The notes under the pieces are model-generated. The model was not told where the DNA came from, did not search any database, and worked only from the letters and a program-made list of their open reading frames with translations. A DNA stretch of 64,000 bases from Temperatibacter marinus (GTDB lineage: Bacteria; Pseudomonadota; Alphaproteobacteria; Sphingomonadales; Kordiimonadaceae). Below, piece by piece: positions 34,954 through 42,746 of this stretch. The DNA is taken from positions 2,972,501 through 3,036,500 of the forward strand of contig NZ_CP123872.1 in the NCBI RefSeq assembly GCF_031598375.1. Direction: 5' to 3'. Positions within the stretch are counted from its first letter, which is position 1. The number at the start of each line of letters is the position of its first letter. The translations under genes were made by a program, and so were the position numbers.

Positions 34954-36318
34954 TTAAACTGTAGCAACCAAGGCTTCTCGCTCTTCTTTCAGCATTTTGG
35001 CCACTAAAAAGGCCAACTCTACAGACTGACTAGCGTTCAAACGCGGGTCACAGTGGGTATGGTAACGACTGCCAAGGCCCTCTTCAGTAATGGCCGCTGC
35101 ACCGCCTGTACATTCCGTTACATTCTGACCCGTTAATTCAAGGTGGACACCGCCTGCGTAGGTGCCTTCGGCTTTATGGCAGGCGAAGACTTGACGCACT
35201 TCGCGGATCACACGCTCAAAGGGGCGTGTCTTATAACCGCTTGCTGAAATCGTATTTCCGTGCATTGGATCACAGGACCAAATAACTTTTTTCCCTTCTG
35301 CTTTCACAGCTCTCAGCAAGCGAGGTAAATGTTCTTCGACTTTATCTGCTCCAAAGCGAGTGATTAAGGTCAATCGCCCTGCTTCGTTATTCGGATTAAG
35401 AGCATCAATCAACTGCAGCAATTCATCCGTTTCCATTGTTGGACCAACTTTACATGCAATCGGGTTACTGATGCCGCGCATAAATTCGATATGAGCGCCG
35501 TCAAGCTGACGCGTGCGGTCCCCGATCCATAACATGTGGGCAGATGTGTCATACCAATCTCCTGTGGTGCTATCCACCCGCGTCAAAGCCGTTTCATAAT
35601 CAAGCAGCAAACTTTCATGAGAGGTATAAAAGTCCGTCCCTTGAAGCTGCGTGACTTCGTTAGGGTTAATGCCGCAGGCCTGCATAAACTCGAGCGCATT
35701 AGAAATGTTATCGGCTAATTCTCGATATTGCTCTGCAGCCTCAGTTTGACCGACAAAGTCTAATGTCCATTTATGTACTGACATCAAATTTGCATAGCCC
35801 CCCTGCGCGAAAGCTCTTAGCAGGTTCAAGGTCGCGGCAGATTGAGAATAAGCTTTTATTTGACGATCCGGATCAGGGATTCGTGATCCCTCTGTAAAGT
35901 CGATTCCATTGACAATGTCACCGCGGTAACTTGGCAACTCTTGACCGTCTTTCTTTTCAATATCGCTTGACCGTGGCTTCGCAAATTGACCTGCTAAGCG
36001 TCCCACCTTAACAACGGGGCAAGAAGCCGCAAATGTCAATACAACAGCCATCTGCAGGAGCACACGAAAAGTATCTCTAATATTATTAGGATGAAACTCG
36101 GCAAAGCTTTCGGCACAATCACCGCCTTGCAGAAGAAATCCGCGCCCTTCTGCAACTTCGGCCAATTGTGATTTTAAGCGTCGTGCTTCTCCAGCAAAAA
36201 CCAGCGGTGGATAAGATGCAAGCTCTCCTAAAACTCGTTGATGCTTTTCAGCATCTGGGTAAGTCGGCACTTGTTTAATTGGGAATTTTTTCCAACTATC
36301 AGGTTTCCAATCACTCAT
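34954..36318 (-). CDS. Class II 3-deoxy-7-phosphoheptulonate (DAHP) synthase
   Basis: A 454-residue plant-type DAHP synthase joining PEP and erythrose 4-phosphate in the first step of aromatic amino acid synthesis. Family signatures are [18 protein letters not shown] at the start and [17 protein letters not shown] with the metal-binding cysteine. [14 protein letters not shown] and [17 protein letters not shown] are also present, as is [10 protein letters not shown] with the metal histidine. I prefer the ATG at 36318, giving the usual MSDWKPDSW start; an ATG six codons upstream (36336) is also possible since neither has a strong ribosome site. It is a single gene. Confidence 0.92.
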   Translation of the reverse strand: MSDWKPDSWKKFPIKQVPTYPDAEKHQRVLGELASYPPLVFAGEARRLKSQLAEVAEGRGFLLQGGDCAESFAEFHPNNIRDTFRVLLQMAVVLTFAASCPVVKVGRLAGQFAKPRSSDIEKKDGQELPSYRGDIVNGIDFTEGSRIPDPDRQIKAYSQSAATLNLLRAFAQGGYANLMSVHKWTLDFVGQTEAAEQYRELADNISNALEFMQACGINPNEVTQLQGTDFYTSHESLLLDYETALTRVDSTTGDWYDTSAHMLWIGDRTRQLDGAHIEFMRGISNPIACKVGPTMETDELLQLIDALNPNNEAGRLTLITRFGADKVEEHLPRLLRAVKAEGKKVIWSCDPMHGNTISASGYKTRPFERVIREVRQVFACHKAEGTYAGGVHLELTGQNVTECTGGAAAITEEGLGSRYHTHCDPRLNASQSVELAFLVAKMLKEEREALVATV

Positions 36319-36553
36319 TACAGTATCCAATCGCATTTCTTCACTAGCCAGTGGTTATTATCATTCAATTCAGGAGCCATAGACTCGCGTTTAATTGCTT
36401 ACCTCTATTACTAAGAGAACGCAATTGTTTCAGAAGAAACCTGGTTTTTTATTCCTCAAACAGCATAATTTTCGTTATGATAGGCACTCTGGAAGCAAGA
36501 CACAGTTGAGGCTGGCATCTGAGATACTGCAAATGGCAAAGAGGGGGCATAGA

Positions 36554-37198
36554 ATGTCTATATGTGACTTAATCGAAAAAGGTGATATCAGGGCCCTTCA
36601 GACCCACCTTAAAAATCACCCTGCGAAGGCCAATGACAATCACAGCAGCGGCATCAGTGCTTTGATGTTTGCGCTTTATTATCAACGCAAGGACATGGCC
36701 GAGGTTATTGCATCCTATAAGCTTTCCTGTAATTTTGGCGAACTGATTGCGATGGGGCGCCTAGAGGATGTTAGAGCGCAGCTTGACGCTGACATCTCAC
36801 TTCTAAAACAGCCATCACCTGATGGATTTTATCCCCTGCATTATGCTGCATATTTTAAAACTGATGAAATTCTCGCCTATCTTATTCAAAAAGGATGTAA
36901 CTTGAATATCCCAGCAGAAAACCCAAGTGCCGTCTGTCCCATTCATACTGCTGTGGCTGCGGGAGATGCGGCTTGCGTCACCTTACTGACAGAGGCGGGC
37001 TGTCTCGTGAATGTAAAACAGGCAGGAGGGTGGACACCCTTAATGGCAGCAGCCAAGAGCGGCAGGCAAGATCTGATTGATATTTTGCTGGCTGTTAAGG
37101 CAGATCCCCTGCTTACATCCGATGATGGTCAGACGGCAAGTGACCTTGCACGGGAAGCAACGCATACACAAATTTCTTTAGCGCTTGATCAAGGTTGA
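36554..37198 (+). CDS. Ankyrin repeat protein
   Basis: A 214-residue protein with about five ankyrin repeats over nearly its whole length (for example DGFYPLHYAAYFKTDEILAY, VCPIHTAVAAGDAACVTLL and GGWTPLMAAAKSGRQDLIDI). Such proteins act through protein-protein contacts; no partner can be inferred. No signal peptide is present, so cytoplasmic. I chose the ATG at 36554, with gaggggg seven bases upstream; the frame is open well upstream but with A/T-rich, unlikely coding. It is followed by a HAD phosphatase gene 47 bp downstream. Confidence 0.8.
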   Translation: MSICDLIEKGDIRALQTHLKNHPAKANDNHSSGISALMFALYYQRKDMAEVIASYKLSCNFGELIAMGRLEDVRAQLDADISLLKQPSPDGFYPLHYAAYFKTDEILAYLIQKGCNLNIPAENPSAVCPIHTAVAAGDAACVTLLTEAGCLVNVKQAGGWTPLMAAAKSGRQDLIDILLAVKADPLLTSDDGQTASDLAREATHTQISLALDQG

Positions 37199-37245
37199 CT
37201 TCCTCGGTAGTGTTCCCAAAACCCTGATCAAAATGAGGATGAAGT

Positions 37246-37914
37246 GTGACTGATTATCAGTATGACGGTGTTGTGTTTGATTTAGACGGCACTCTAGTAG
37301 ATACCGCCCCTGACTTGCTCGCGAGTACAAATTATGTGATGGATCTATACAGCCGCCCTGCCGTTACAATGGACATTATCAAGGACGGGATTAGTTTTGG
37401 TGCCAAGAGGATGATGCGCGATGCTTTTTTAAGCAATGGGGGCATAACTGGAATCAACCTTGATAGCGCCCTGCCCGACTTCTTAAACTATTACCATGAG
37501 CACATTTGCATTCACTCAAAACTTTTTGAAGGGGGCTATAAATTTCTTATTGCGGCGAAAGAGGCTGGCATCCCTGTCGCCGTTTGTACAAATAAATCAG
37601 TTGAACTTGCAACCCATCTTCTCAATGAATTAGACATCATGTCTCTGCTCACCGCTCTTACGGGGGGCAATAGTTTTACCTTTAAAAAACCTGATGCACG
37701 TCACTTGACGGAAACCAGAAATCTAATGAAATTAGACAAGTCTCATACCATATTGATGGTCGGTGACAGCTCCAATGACATCAATGCTGCTAAAAATGCT
37801 GGCTGGGATAGCGCTGTCGTCACATTTGGCTATTTGGATGTTTCTCTCGAAAGTTTGCAGGCGACCTATGAAATTAACTCACTTGCTGATTTAATTCCCA
37901 TTGTCGGTTTATGA
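37246..37914 (+). CDS. HAD-family phosphatase (phosphoglycolate phosphatase-like)
   Basis: A 222-residue HAD hydrolase. Motif I is FDLDGTLVDTAPDLLA near residues 11-26, motif II is VAVCTNKS, the lysine lies in FKKPDARHL and motif III in MVGDSSNDINAAKNAG. The cap and length fit the Gph/PGP group, which removes 2-phosphoglycolate, but substrate prediction within HAD is unreliable. Start is GTG at 37246, preceded by gagga. Its last six bases overlap the end of the convergent nucleotidyltransferase-fold gene. Confidence 0.85.
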   Translation: MTDYQYDGVVFDLDGTLVDTAPDLLASTNYVMDLYSRPAVTMDIIKDGISFGAKRMMRDAFLSNGGITGINLDSALPDFLNYYHEHICIHSKLFEGGYKFLIAAKEAGIPVAVCTNKSVELATHLLNELDIMSLLTALTGGNSFTFKKPDARHLTETRNLMKLDKSHTILMVGDSSNDINAAKNAGWDSAVVTFGYLDVSLESLQATYEINSLADLIPIVGL

Positions 37915-38976
37915 CCGTCCCCACGCATTCTTGTAATATTTAAATTTGATCATAAAATCCTTCTTGGCTTTCGTAAAAAGATGCGCTGCCAGCATCCCAA
38001 GAGGCATTCTTAAATAATGTGACCGACAATAAAGAAATAACTTTGATATCCCCTTAGGCTCGAGAGCAAGTTGATCAAGAAACGCCTTAGATACAAGGGA
38101 TGACGTATGTTTCTTGATGAAAGAAAGAGAAGATTCAAGACGTGAATCCTCCGTTATTGCATAGATGGCAGACAGAGCATAAGCAACGGCCTTTGAAGCA
38201 CCTACCTCTGCAGCGCGCGCTATAACAAGATCTAGCGAACAGTCTAAATCGTCAAAGAGATCAAGTAACTCTACTAAACTGCGGCCGAAATTATCTCCCT
38301 CTTCATCAAGCATATGATGAACAGCGGCATGAATGAATAAATCAACATCTGCAAATCTGAAGAAGGGGGTCCCCTCTATAGGAACTGCTGTCTCGATCAT
38401 GGGGTCTATTTTTATAGAAAAGCGGTGCGTCAGGGGCAGAAGTGCATGATGAATATCAAGAACAGACTTTCTCGTTTTATGTCTAAGCGGCGGTAATTCA
38501 TGCATATATGTACGGTAGTAAACCTGATCATAGGGATTATCTGTTGTGCTATCATATCCCCAGTCATTTTGAAGCATGAAGCGCTCTAACGCGGCCAACT
38601 GAGGTTTCGGGACCAAAAGATCCACATCTGTCACCCGCCTACCTCTCGCAGCTTTCTTACCTGCCATAATATAGGCACTGCCTTTCAGCAGAATTATTTT
38701 CCCCTCTTCTTTCAGCAGAAGGCGATGTAGCCTATTAATTTCAAAAGATGTCCTTCGCACATCTCCAGACGACACTACTCTCTGATCTTCAATGATCTCC
38801 CTAAGAATTTGATCGAATTCAGAAGATCTCTCCTGCGCAAGCATATCTTGTTGTTCATGGGCTATTCTGCCAAGCAAGTGATGCTTTTTTGCCCATTTTA
38901 TAAAACCACTACGACCAGCGTTGCCCTGCAGGGATTTTTTGCCTCTGGTAAACTCAAGATACTCTTTCATCTTCAT
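37909..38976 (-). CDS. Nucleotidyltransferase-fold protein (NTP_transf_5-like) of the HprK-related cassette
   Basis: A 355-residue protein of the PF14907-like nucleotidyltransferase family. Around residues 96-124 it carries IILLKGSAYIMAG and then VTDVDLLVPKP, the strand/DxD arrangement for metal and nucleotide binding. The C-terminal half is helical with IHAAVHHMLDEEGD, typical of this family. The start at 38976 overlaps the kinase stop as ATGA; a longer frame to 39012 exists. It is the last gene of the leftward cassette with the HprK-related kinase and PqqD-like protein. Members appear beside lasso-peptide and HprK-related gene sets; the reaction is not established. Confidence 0.78.
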   Translation of the reverse strand: MKMKEYLEFTRGKKSLQGNAGRSGFIKWAKKHHLLGRIAHEQQDMLAQERSSEFDQILREIIEDQRVVSSGDVRRTSFEINRLHRLLLKEEGKIILLKGSAYIMAGKKAARGRRVTDVDLLVPKPQLAALERFMLQNDWGYDSTTDNPYDQVYYRTYMHELPPLRHKTRKSVLDIHHALLPLTHRFSIKIDPMIETAVPIEGTPFFRFADVDLFIHAAVHHMLDEEGDNFGRSLVELLDLFDDLDCSLDLVIARAAEVGASKAVAYALSAIYAITEDSRLESSLSFIKKHTSSLVSKAFLDQLALEPKGISKLFLYCRSHYLRMPLGMLAAHLFTKAKKDFMIKFKYYKNAWGRS

Positions 38977-39899
38977 GAGAGCACCCCGATCTGCCTCAAA
39001 AGAGACTGACAATCTTCTAAAGAGTTATACTCAAGAGAATAACATGTTGCTTGTTCCGCGACAGAAGAAAGAGCGTCAAACCCTGATCGCCCTAACGCTT
39101 TATAATTGGTCGAGCCAGGGATCATTTTCAAAATACTTTCACTGGTCCGTAATTCTTTAAGCTGGCCTCCTGAGGGGGCGTTCACCTTGAACTTTGGAAA
39201 TAGAATATACTTACAACCAGCATCAAGTGTGCGGCCTTCAAGATCCATCTGCCTTGGCCGTCTATACGCGAGCGTCCCTTTGGGTGTTTTATAAAAACGA
39301 TCACTGAACTGGTCTGATTCAGTAAAAGACTTAACAACATCAATACTTGCATTTTTTAAAGACACAGGGCGAGGAAAGGGTTTCAACAGTCCTGATTTCA
39401 TATCAATGATGCCAAATTCATCACTTAACAATCGGTAATTATTTTCCATGAGAAAGGCCGTCATCGTGCTCTTTCCTGAGCCAGAGCCTGCCGGCATCAA
39501 TATGGCTTCGCCTTTGCTATTTGCTACAGCCCCAGCATGTAAAATTAAATGCCGGTAAGTCCCAAGAGCAGTATGCAAATTCAATCCCATTTCTAAGGAC
39601 AAAGGAGCTAAATGAAGAGGCAGCGGCATCAATCCTTGAAAACCAGTATTCACAGGAACAACTTGGCGCCTAAAATATTGACGTAATTTTGTCGGTGCCT
39701 GAAGCTGCAAGGTAAAATGAGACAGTTTCTCTTCTATACAGACAGGAACATGATGATATTGATTTCTCAGGAAGGGTATAATGTTACGATAGGATGTTTT
39801 CACCGTGAACTTTATGGTTCCCATATCAAATTGTAACTTGCCAGTCTTTAAAGCCTTGGCGAGATGGTGATCGGTAAAATTGGATAAAAACTGCTCCAT
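38973..39899 (-). CDS. HprK-related kinase A
   Basis: A 308-residue protein whose C-terminal half resembles the HPr kinase catalytic domain. The P-loop PAGSGSGKSTM lies at residues 136-146, after HAGAVA at 121-126. SDEFGIIDM follows, with the acidic strand. The N-terminal part (about 1-110) is not the HprK_N domain. This matches the HprK-related kinase A family, found with a PqqD-like protein and a nucleotidyltransferase. Its stop overlaps the nucleotidyltransferase start (ATGA) and it begins one base after the PqqD-like stop, so all three are tightly coupled. The phosphorylated substrate is unknown. Confidence 0.8.
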   Translation of the reverse strand: MEQFLSNFTDHHLAKALKTGKLQFDMGTIKFTVKTSYRNIIPFLRNQYHHVPVCIEEKLSHFTLQLQAPTKLRQYFRRQVVPVNTGFQGLMPLPLHLAPLSLEMGLNLHTALGTYRHLILHAGAVANSKGEAILMPAGSGSGKSTMTAFLMENNYRLLSDEFGIIDMKSGLLKPFPRPVSLKNASIDVVKSFTESDQFSDRFYKTPKGTLAYRRPRQMDLEGRTLDAGCKYILFPKFKVNAPSGGQLKELRTSESILKMIPGSTNYKALGRSGFDALSSVAEQATCYSLEYNSLEDCQSLLRQIGVLS

Positions 39900-39900
39900 C

Positions 39901-40197
39901 CTACAATCTCATCTCACTTGGTTCAATCAGCCCTGCCTCATCCAAAGATTTTAGGGCATTATTCAAGAGTTGATCATGAACCTCCGTAGATGTCACCTGA
40001 AGGCGCTGAGCAAAAACTTCTTTCAATTGCCCTGCTGGTACAGGATTTTGTGCGATCAGTTCAAGCAATTCATACGAGATTGCATTTAATACATGTGTAT
40101 CACCAGACCGATAATTATATATAAGAAAATAATCATCAACCATTTTGGTTGAAAACCAAGAAGCGTCAGAAAGCCAGTTTAGCGCGGTAAATTGCAC
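39901..40197 (-). CDS. PqqD-like peptide-binding protein (HPr-rel-A type)
   Basis: A 98-residue winged-helix protein with the PqqD/RRE layout: VDDYFLIYNYRSGDTHVLN strands, then HVLNAISYELLELIAQN and a C-terminal helix-turn-helix ending in EAGLIEP. PqqD domains bind leader peptides of RiPP precursors. The start was placed at the GTG at 40197 with aaggga upstream, since this gives the family's usual length; a longer frame to 40269 would overlap the preceding gene. It is immediately followed by the kinase. In this context it may present a substrate peptide to the kinase. Confidence 0.75.
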   Translation of the reverse strand: MQFTALNWLSDASWFSTKMVDDYFLIYNYRSGDTHVLNAISYELLELIAQNPVPAGQLKEVFAQRLQVTSTEVHDQLLNNALKSLDEAGLIEPSEMRL

Positions 40198-40229
40198 AAG
40201 GTAGTCCCTTGTTGATATATAAGAAATGA

Positions 40230-40973
40230 TTAATCTTGTCCAAAGCCAACGAGAATGGAATGAATGCAACTAATGCCAGGAAAAGCACCGTCATTGCCGT
40301 ATTCTTGGGCATAGAGGACCATTAGATAAATGTAGAGTTGATTAGCGTTTTGCGGTTCAATCCAATTACCGGAGCCATCTACGTAATTGTTTACATTTGT
40401 CGCCGCACCAGTGGTTTCGTAAATTTTATAGGTGCCACACAAATCTTCTTCACAGCTGCTACTATCGTCGCTGCTGTCATCGCCTTTGCCACTGCTGTCA
40501 TCATCGACTGTACAGCTATTATCATCACTGCTGTCATCGTCTTTGCCTTTGCCTTTGCCCTTACTACTACTATCATCACTCTCCTCTTCAACAGGTCCTG
40601 AAGGGCAATCATCCTCATCAGGTCTGAATTGGTTAGGGGCCGCTTGACGGTCTGTAGTAATATCAGCCTGGTTTTTAATGTCGTCCACAAGTGCTTGAGT
40701 AATTTTCTCCCCTTGCCACTGAGCCGAAATACTATCGCCCATCCAGACTTTACCATTGCTTCTCACCATCATTACATAACCAGCCGGGATCGTAAAAAGG
40801 CAATCTAGTTGTGAAATAACAGAAGCTGAAACCCCAGAGTTCACTGTCATCATCATAGGTAGCCCCGCAGCACCCATTTGCAAAAGGCGGCGCCGGTTAG
40901 CTTGATTAGATGTTAATGTCTCGCTCATTCTCCCCGTATTTTCGGGAGTCTGAGAATGGTTTGAATTTGTCAC
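40230..40973 (-). CDS. Tat-like exported protein 1 with Asp/Ser-rich insert (paralogue of 41166-41819)
   Basis: A 247-residue protein of no family I recognise. Residues about 27-50 form a Tat-like signal (NRRRLLQMGAAGLPMMMTV, with an RRR before a hydrophobic stretch). Conserved blocks shared with the upstream paralogue are ISQLDCLFTIPAG, NGKVWMGDSI, KIYETTG and, at the C-terminus, GNDGAFPGISCIHS followed by GQ. Between them lies an Asp/Ser/Lys/Gly-rich insert absent from the paralogue. Three cysteines in the conserved blocks could form disulfides or bind metal. Start is GTG at 40973 with aaggag. It precedes the PqqD-like gene by 32 bp, suggesting one operon. Confidence 0.65.
   Translation of the reverse strand: MTNSNHSQTPENTGRMSETLTSNQANRRRLLQMGAAGLPMMMTVNSGVSASVISQLDCLFTIPAGYVMMVRSNGKVWMGDSISAQWQGEKITQALVDDIKNQADITTDRQAAPNQFRPDEDDCPSGPVEEESDDSSSKGKGKGKDDDSSDDNSCTVDDDSSGKGDDSSDDSSSCEEDLCGTYKIYETTGAATNVNNYVDGSGNWIEPQNANQLYIYLMVLYAQEYGNDGAFPGISCIHSILVGFGQD
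40447..40592 (-). repeat. Low-complexity Asp/Ser codon tract inside Tat-like protein 1
   Basis: About 145 bp of imperfect short repeats (variants of gatgacagcagt and ggcaaaggcaaag on the coding strand) encode runs such as DDSSDDNS and KGKGKGKDDDSS. The tract looks expanded by slippage. It lies at the place where the paralogue has only a short SKGKGDDEP stretch, so the expansion has occurred in this copy. Confidence 0.7.
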
Positions 40974-41165
40974 AATTCAACTCCTTAGATCACAATCTCA
41001 TTTCATATAGAGTTAACTATACGTACAAAAAGAGTTATTTGCATCTAAAATATCAATAATTATGAGGAAAGTGCAAGCTTTTAAGCAGTTTAATCATATT
41101 CAAAGGTGTAAAGACCTCCTCTTTAATCAAGAAGGAAGATCACAAAAAGGGCTAGGAATGTCCTC

Positions 41166-41819
41166 TTATAACTGCCCATGAAAGAGAAGAGCAGAGTGAA
41201 TACAGCTAATGCCAGGCAACCCGCCGTCATTTCCAAATTCATCTGCATAAGCCTTCATCAAATGAAGATATAGACCATTCGCATTGTTTGGGATGGACCA
41301 ATTCCCGTTTTCGTCAAGTATGTTCGTTATGTTGATGGGACCACCTGACGTTTCATATATTTTAAATCGCTCACAGCGATCTTTTCGGTCAATAACAGGT
41401 TCATCGTCCCCCTTCCCTTTAGACGTATTGGGCACAGAAGGGCAGTCAGCTATGGTCGGTCTAAAATTTGAAGGGGCAGAATTTCTTCCTAGAATGATAT
41501 CAGATTGATCCTTTATGTCTCGAATGATGCTGTTAGTAATCATTTGGCCCTGCCAATTAACGGTAATACTATCCCCCATCCAAACTTTGCCGTTATTGCG
41601 CACCAACATCGTAAAATTGGCAGGGATTGAGAAAAGACAATCCAACTGAGAAATTATATTTGATGAAGCCCCTGCTTTCATTGTCAGCATCATCGGCAAT
41701 CCCGCAGCACCCAGCGCAAGCAACCGTCGTCTTGACGCCTGGTCTTCAGTCATACCTGCCTGTTGATCATCCACTGCTGTATGGGGGGATGGATCTGTCT
41801 TCGATGTGGGAAATTCCAT
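41166..41819 (-). CDS. Tat-like exported protein 2 (paralogue of 40230-40973)
   Basis: A 217-residue protein of unknown family. A Tat-like signal (SRRRLLALGAAGLPMMLTM) lies near residues 29-47. Blocks ISQLDCLFSIPAN, NGKVWMGDSI, KIYETSGG and GNDGGLPGISCIHS match the downstream copy. It lacks the long Asp/Ser insert, having only a short SKGKGDDEP stretch. An aggag precedes the ATG. The two copies are 192 bp apart with no terminator I can identify, so they may be co-transcribed. The conserved C-terminal GISCIHS segment and paired cysteines mark a fold worth testing. Confidence 0.65.
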   Translation of the reverse strand: MEFPTSKTDPSPHTAVDDQQAGMTEDQASRRRLLALGAAGLPMMLTMKAGASSNIISQLDCLFSIPANFTMLVRNNGKVWMGDSITVNWQGQMITNSIIRDIKDQSDIILGRNSAPSNFRPTIADCPSVPNTSKGKGDDEPVIDRKDRCERFKIYETSGGPINITNILDENGNWSIPNNANGLYLHLMKAYADEFGNDGGLPGISCIHSALLFHGQL

Positions 41820-42017
41820 ATTACCCAGCTCCTACACTATACTTCTTATCGACCCTCAGTGAGTATAGCCTCAATCCATGAGTAAGCCTATAAAAAAACA
41901 CAAGAACAGTAAGAAGGTTTCATTTCAAAAGCTTTCTAATGCCCTCTTGCTTCTTATATCTGTAACAATTCAACTATATCGTCACGACAGAGGCAGAAGG
42001 ATAAAGGAACTACAAAG

Positions 42018-42707
42018 ATGAAGCCGAATATTTTAATTGTAGAAGATGATGATAATATTTCTGAGTTGATGCGATATAACCTAGAAAAGTCAGGGTATAC
42101 AGTAGAAACCTGCGATGACGGTGAAGAAGCTCTGTTCTGTGCAGGTGAATTAAATCCAGACGCTATTTTATTAGATTGGATGTTACCAAACCTATCAGGC
42201 ATAGAGATATGTCGCAGGTTAAGACGAGCACAGAAAACTGCCAATGTCCCCATTATTATGATCACTGCACGTTCGGAGGAGGCTGATCGAATTAGGGGAT
42301 TAGAAATTGGCGCAGACGACTATCTCACAAAACCCTTCTCGCCTCGAGAACTTGTTGCACGTGTCCAAGCTGTTCTACGTCGTGTGCGCCCAGCTCTGAC
42401 CGCTCAGAAAATTTCTTTTGAGGACATTGTGGTCGATACTTTATCACACCGTGTCACCCGCGGGAATCACCCTATACATCTGGGACCGACAGAATACCGA
42501 CTTCTCAGTCATCTTATGAATAATCCGCGGCGGGTTTTTTCTCGGGATCAATTGTTAGATAAAGTCTGGGGACATGATGTTTACGTAGAAGAACGAACAG
42601 TAGATGTACATATAAGGCGGTTAAGAAAGTCATTAAATCAAGATGATTTGCCAGACTATATCCGTACGATCCGCTCTGCAGGCTATGCTCTTGATACGGA
42701 AGCATAA
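42018..42707 (+). CDS. phoB: PhoB-like OmpR-family response regulator
   Basis: A 229-residue response regulator. The receiver (about residues 1-120) has the acidic pocket VEDDDN, the phosphoacceptor Asp53 in LLDWMLP and the lysine in LTKPF. The C-terminal winged helix (about 130-229; HLGPTEYRLLSHLMNNP, YVEERTVDVHIRRLRKSL) closely resembles PhoB. No histidine kinase is adjacent, so it is an orphan here. An aaggaac site precedes the ATG. It lies between the HprK-related cassette and the XrtA locus and converges on the amidotransferase gene. I see no convincing Pho box upstream. Confidence 0.8.
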   Translation: MKPNILIVEDDDNISELMRYNLEKSGYTVETCDDGEEALFCAGELNPDAILLDWMLPNLSGIEICRRLRRAQKTANVPIIMITARSEEADRIRGLEIGADDYLTKPFSPRELVARVQAVLRRVRPALTAQKISFEDIVVDTLSHRVTRGNHPIHLGPTEYRLLSHLMNNPRRVFSRDQLLDKVWGHDVYVEERTVDVHIRRLRKSLNQDDLPDYIRTIRSAGYALDTEA

Positions 42708-42746
42708 CACTTTAAGTTATGAAAACCCCGTTGAATGACAAAAAAC

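Noticed and set aside
40230-41819. PEP-CTERM signals at the ends of the twin exported proteins
   Set aside because: The C-termini end in GQD and GQL after a polar block, with no PEP, hydrophobic helix or basic tail.
41820-42017. Pho box upstream of the PhoB-like gene
   Set aside because: CTGTAAC and CAACTAT are only weakly similar to the CTGTCAT repeats and spacing does not fit.
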